A stretch of 64,000 nt of DNA from Sphingobacteriales bacterium 16-39-50 (GTDB lineage: Bacteria; Bacteroidota; Bacteroidia; Sphingobacteriales; Sphingobacteriaceae), in assembly GCA_002257025.1 (NCBI GenBank), contig NCHA01000001.1:558001-622000 (forward strand). The letters are read 5' to 3'. Made by a program: the position numbers and the translations under genes. Below are positions 60,974 through 64,000 of this stretch, piece after piece. The first letter of the stretch is position 1. Each line of letters begins with the position of its first letter. Under the pieces are notes generated by a model, which did not search any database, was not told where the DNA came from, and saw nothing but the letters and a program-made list of their open reading frames with translations.

Positions 60974-61459
60974 ATGAATATTAATCTGATTGTTGCCATT
61001 GACGAAAAGAATGGAATTGGCAAAAACAATCTCCTACCCTGGCATCTGCCGGCAGATCTGAAACATTTTAAAACGATCACTACCGGGCATCCTATTATTA
61101 TGGGAAGAAAGACCTTTGATTCTATCGGGAAAGCCCTGCCAAACAGAAGAAATATCGTAATAAGCAGACAATCCAGACTGAAAATACCAGGAGTTGAATT
61201 ATGCAGTTCGTTGAATAATGCAATTGAATTATGTAAAGACGAGAATGATGTATTTGTAATTGGAGGAGCGCAAATATTTGAGCAGGCACTTCCTCTAGCT
61301 AATGTACTTTACCTTACTATTATTCATGAGGATTTTGATAGTGATGTATTTTTCCCGTTGATTAACATGAATGAATGGACTGAGAAAGAAAAAACTCTTC
61401 ATCAACCTGATGAAAAGAACTTATATTCTTATAGTTTTATCAAATACAAAAAAGCCTGA
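60974..61459 (+). CDS. folA: Dihydrofolate reductase
   Basis: This 161-residue NADPH enzyme regenerates tetrahydrofolate. It starts MNINLIVAIDEKNGIGKNN and shows LPWHLPADLKHFK (active-site acid Asp), GHPIIMGRKTFDSIG and VFVIGGAQIFEQAL. The length is the same as E. coli DHFR. It forms an operon with thyA. There is a 115-base gap and a likely separate promoter before secDF. Confidence 0.97.
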   Translation: MNINLIVAIDEKNGIGKNNLLPWHLPADLKHFKTITTGHPIIMGRKTFDSIGKALPNRRNIVISRQSRLKIPGVELCSSLNNAIELCKDENDVFVIGGAQIFEQALPLANVLYLTIIHEDFDSDVFFPLINMNEWTEKEKTLHQPDEKNLYSYSFIKYKKA

Positions 61460-61514
61460 ATTTCTTCTGTAATTTTCTGTGTTAAAGAATTATTCCAAAA
61501 AACAAAAATTTAGT

Positions 61515-61522
61515 TAGCTTTG
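61515..61522 (+). promoter_or_regulatory. Predicted -7 box of the secDF promoter
   Basis: TAGCTTTG matches TAnnTTTG about 52 bases before the secDF ATG. The -33 region is unclear. Confidence 0.4.
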
Positions 61523-61574
61523 GCGTCTTAACCAAAATAGGCTTAAATCAACATTAATAGACAATTAAAATAAA

Positions 61575-64000
61575 ATGCAAGGTAAAGGATTAGTTAAATT
61601 CGCAGCAATAGCGCTCACTATAGCGTGTTTGTATTCCCTCTCGTTTACGTGGATAGCGAATAAAGTTGAAAAAGATGCACAGGAATTTGCAAAAGGTGAT
61701 GCTGTAAAAGAGAAAGTTTATCTTGATTCAGTAGCCTCATTACCAGTGTATAGCAGCCTGAGTTATATTACCTATCAGTACGCTAAAGAACGCGAAATTC
61801 CACTTGGACTTGACTTAAAAGGTGGTATGAACGTTACCATGGAGATCGCATTGAGTGATATGGTTCGTAACCTTGCAAATAATAGTACTGATGCAAATTT
61901 CAATGCGGCAATCAAAAATGCTGAAGTTGCCATGGCAACAGGTGAAAGTGATTTCATTGGTGTTTTTGGTAAAGAGTTCGAAAAAATTAGTCCGAACAGT
62001 AAATTATCTCCATTATTTGCAACAAAAGAGAATTCTGCAAACCTGAAGATTGATGCCAGCAATGAGGATGTTTTAAATTTCCTGAGAAAATCTGCAGATG
62101 GTGCAATCGACCTTTCATTCAATATTCTTCGTACCCGTATTGATAAGTTTGGAGTAACCTCCCCTAACATTCAAAAACAACAGGGAACCAACCGTATTCT
62201 GATTGAACTTCCTGGTGTAACAGATCCGGATCGTGTACGTAAATTACTTCAGGGATCAGCAAAACTTGAATTTTGGGAGACCTATGATAATGCTGAGATC
62301 TTTAGTTTACTTCAGAATGTTAACAGTATTCTGGCATCAACTATTAAATCAACAGATACTTCAAGCGCTTCTGTCGCTCAGGATACAACTAAAAGTAAAC
62401 TTGCAGCTTTAGGTAAGAAAGACAGTTCTGCTGTTGACAGTGCTGCTGCTCTAAGTAAAGTACAAGCCGAGCAGGCAAAACAAAATCCATTGTTTGCACT
62501 TCTAAATCCTGCAACATATCAGGGTCAGGACGGTCAGGTTAATTTACGCCCTGGACCAGTTGTTGGATATGCCGCTCTAAAAGATACTGCAAAAGTAAAC
62601 TCTTACCTTTCTTCAGCAGCTGTCAGAGCTGTTATCCCGCAGAATATCAGATTGTTCTGGGGAGTGAAGCCTATGTCAGAAGAGAGCAAGGTATTTGAAC
62701 TTTATGCTCTTAAAACCAGCAATTTAGGTGGTGGACCGGCATTGGAGGGAGATGTGATTTCTGACGCCCGTTCTGATTACGACCAAAAAGGAAATCCGGA
62801 AGTTGTAATGGTTATGAATGCAGATGGAGCACGTGCTTGGCGTTCAATTACTGCTGCTGCATCAGCTGATCCAAATAATAAAAAAAGTGTTGCTATTGTA
62901 CTTGATAATCTGGTTTACTCTGCCCCTACAGTTCAGGGAGAAATTCCAAACGGAATTTCATCAATTAGTGGAAGCTTTAAAGTTGAAGACACCCAGGATC
63001 TTGCAAACGTTTTGAAAGCAGGAAGATTACCTGCTCCAGCGAAAATTGTCAGTGATTATGTTGTTGGTCCATCCTTAGGAGCAGCTTCAATCTCAGCAGG
63101 TTTAATTTCTACCATTGCTGGTGTCATCTTTATTCTACTATTCATGGCAATGTATTATAGTACAGCCGGATTAGTTGCTAACATTGCCTTACTGGTAAAC
63201 TTATTCTTCCTGATGGGCGTACTAGCATCTTTAGGTGCTGTATTAACTTTACCGGGTATTGCAGGTATTGTCCTTTCGCTGGGTATGTCTGTTGATGCAA
63301 ACGTTTTGATCTATGAAAGGATCAGGGAAGAGCTCGCAGAGGGAAAATCTGCAAGATTAGCAATCACTGAGGGCTTCAAGAAAGCAATGCCTTCTATCCT
63401 TGACTCAAATATCACAACTTTCTTAACAGGTGTAATTCTGTACATATTCGGACAGGGACCAATTGTGGGTTTTGCTACTACATTGATGATCGGTATTATC
63501 ACTTCCCTGTTTGCAGCAATATTCATTTCCAGACTGGTATTTGAATGGTTGCTTGACAGAAAAAAGCCTATCAGCTTCTCAATTAAAGCAACACAAAATT
63601 TATTCAAAGATTCCAAATTTGACTTCATCACCGGCAGAAAACGTTTTTATATCCTTTCATCTGCAATAATCGTTGCCGGAATCATCTCTGCCTTTACTCA
63701 GGGATTCAGCCTTGGAGTAGATTTCCAGGGTGGAAGAGCTTATTTTGTTGCATTTGATAAACCTGTTGAAGTTGAAAATGTTCGTTCTGTTTTAATTGAT
63801 GAATTTGGAACAGCGGTTGAAGTAAAAACCTTTGGTTCTTCCAATCAGGTTAAGATCACTACTGCTTACCTTATCAACGACAACTCAGATCAGGCAAACG
63901 ACCAGGTTAGCTCAAAATTGGCATCCGGTCTTAAGAAAATTAATCCTGTTTATGAGATAAAGGATTCACAGAAAGTGACACCTACAATAGCCGAAGACAT
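61575..64000 (+). CDS. secDF: Fused protein translocase subunit SecDF (3' end outside window)
   Basis: 808 codons and two bases are visible, and the frame is still open at the right edge, so the gene is partial. SecDF uses the proton gradient to help the SecYEG channel move proteins across the inner membrane. After an N-terminal membrane segment (about 6-26) comes REIPLGLDLKGGMNVTMEI, the start of the SecD periplasmic domain. The first membrane bundle is near residues 510-660, with GIVLSLGMSVDANVLIYERI. The SecF part then starts in the same frame (KFDFITGRKRFYILSS, then GFSLGVDFQGGRAYF near 712). One continuous frame through both parts supports a true fusion, which is usual in Bacteroidota. 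The start is ATG 61575. Confidence 0.96.
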   Translation, partial: MQGKGLVKFAAIALTIACLYSLSFTWIANKVEKDAQEFAKGDAVKEKVYLDSVASLPVYSSLSYITYQYAKEREIPLGLDLKGGMNVTMEIALSDMVRNLANNSTDANFNAAIKNAEVAMATGESDFIGVFGKEFEKISPNSKLSPLFATKENSANLKIDASNEDVLNFLRKSADGAIDLSFNILRTRIDKFGVTSPNIQKQQGTNRILIELPGVTDPDRVRKLLQGSAKLEFWETYDNAEIFSLLQNVNSILASTIKSTDTSSASVAQDTTKSKLAALGKKDSSAVDSAAALSKVQAEQAKQNPLFALLNPATYQGQDGQVNLRPGPVVGYAALKDTAKVNSYLSSAAVRAVIPQNIRLFWGVKPMSEESKVFELYALKTSNLGGGPALEGDVISDARSDYDQKGNPEVVMVMNADGARAWRSITAAASADPNNKKSVAIVLDNLVYSAPTVQGEIPNGISSISGSFKVEDTQDLANVLKAGRLPAPAKIVSDYVVGPSLGAASISAGLISTIAGVIFILLFMAMYYSTAGLVANIALLVNLFFLMGVLASLGAVLTLPGIAGIVLSLGMSVDANVLIYERIREELAEGKSARLAITEGFKKAMPSILDSNITTFLTGVILYIFGQGPIVGFATTLMIGIITSLFAAIFISRLVFEWLLDRKKPISFSIKATQNLFKDSKFDFITGRKRFYILSSAIIVAGIISAFTQGFSLGVDFQGGRAYFVAFDKPVEVENVRSVLIDEFGTAVEVKTFGSSNQVKITTAYLINDNSDQANDQVSSKLASGLKKINPVYEIKDSQKVTPTIAED

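Overview
The window reads as a chromosome segment of a Bacteroidota bacterium, most likely a Pedobacter-like member of the Sphingobacteriaceae. That placement is my inference from protein character and has not been searched. Supporting signs are: a fused SecDF, a Rho with a long acidic/basic linker, DUF2851, DUF5916, PD40 and LolA/FtsK neighbours, lipoproteins with a charged stretch after the Cys, little sign of Shine-Dalgarno sequences, and many start sites preceded by TAnnTTTG, the -7 element of the phylum's main sigma factor. Base composition is AT-rich. There is no rRNA, CRISPR array, recognisable transposase or prophage.

Layout. 0-5.3 kb: a PolB-type exonuclease, RNase R and a polyprenyl diphosphate synthase, facing the rplU-rpmA ribosomal operon. 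5.3-11.3 kb: an unexplained hairpin-rich GC patch, a DAACS symporter, an ECF sigma factor overlapping a membrane protein, a lipoprotein and thioredoxin reductase. 11.6-16.2 kb: two tandem DUF5916/CBM9-like outer-membrane proteins. 16.3-20.6 kb: a four-gene minus-strand operon (DUF2147, YCF48-like propeller, acyl-CoA carboxylase beta subunit, M19 dipeptidase). 20.6-25 kb: a 134-bp tandem repeat, then purL. 25-29 kb: an accessory-looking stretch (PD40 protein, DUF4242, VCBS lipoprotein, an attC-like hairpin) ending at two tRNA-Leu genes. 29-35 kb: a sulfide:quinone oxidoreductase bracketed by two copies of a 61-bp element, an MBL-fold hydrolase, a LolA-like carrier and FtsK. 35-43.3 kb: ankyrin and CHRD proteins, PspC-DUF2851, a 100-bp tandem repeat, pyrF, rho, pssA, an Hpt protein and folK. 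43.3-52 kb: sppA, a PolX whose polymerase site looks dead, a GT9 glycosyltransferase, sixA, dprA, rsmG, a second ECF sigma factor and a GT2. 52-64 kb: tgt-lptFG-eamA, a large zincin/propeller/barrel protein, ispE, thyA-folA and the start of secDF, which runs off the right end.

How the genes fit together. Most encode housekeeping functions: pyrimidine, purine, folate, dTMP, isoprenoid and phospholipid synthesis, RNA decay and termination, rRNA and tRNA modification, and envelope biogenesis through LptFG, LolA and SecDF. The more unusual material is in envelope proteins of unknown role and in the intergenic DNA. That DNA carries at least four kinds of longer repeat and several short wordlike arrays (for example AACTTATAACCTACAACTT) that repeatedly abut or contain the stop codons of neighbouring genes.

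No single dramatic new system stands out. The best leads are the stop-codon-associated arrays, the attC-like hairpin beside the VCBS lipoprotein, the two tandem repeat arrays, the polymerase-dead PolX, and the HExxH-propeller-barrel protein.
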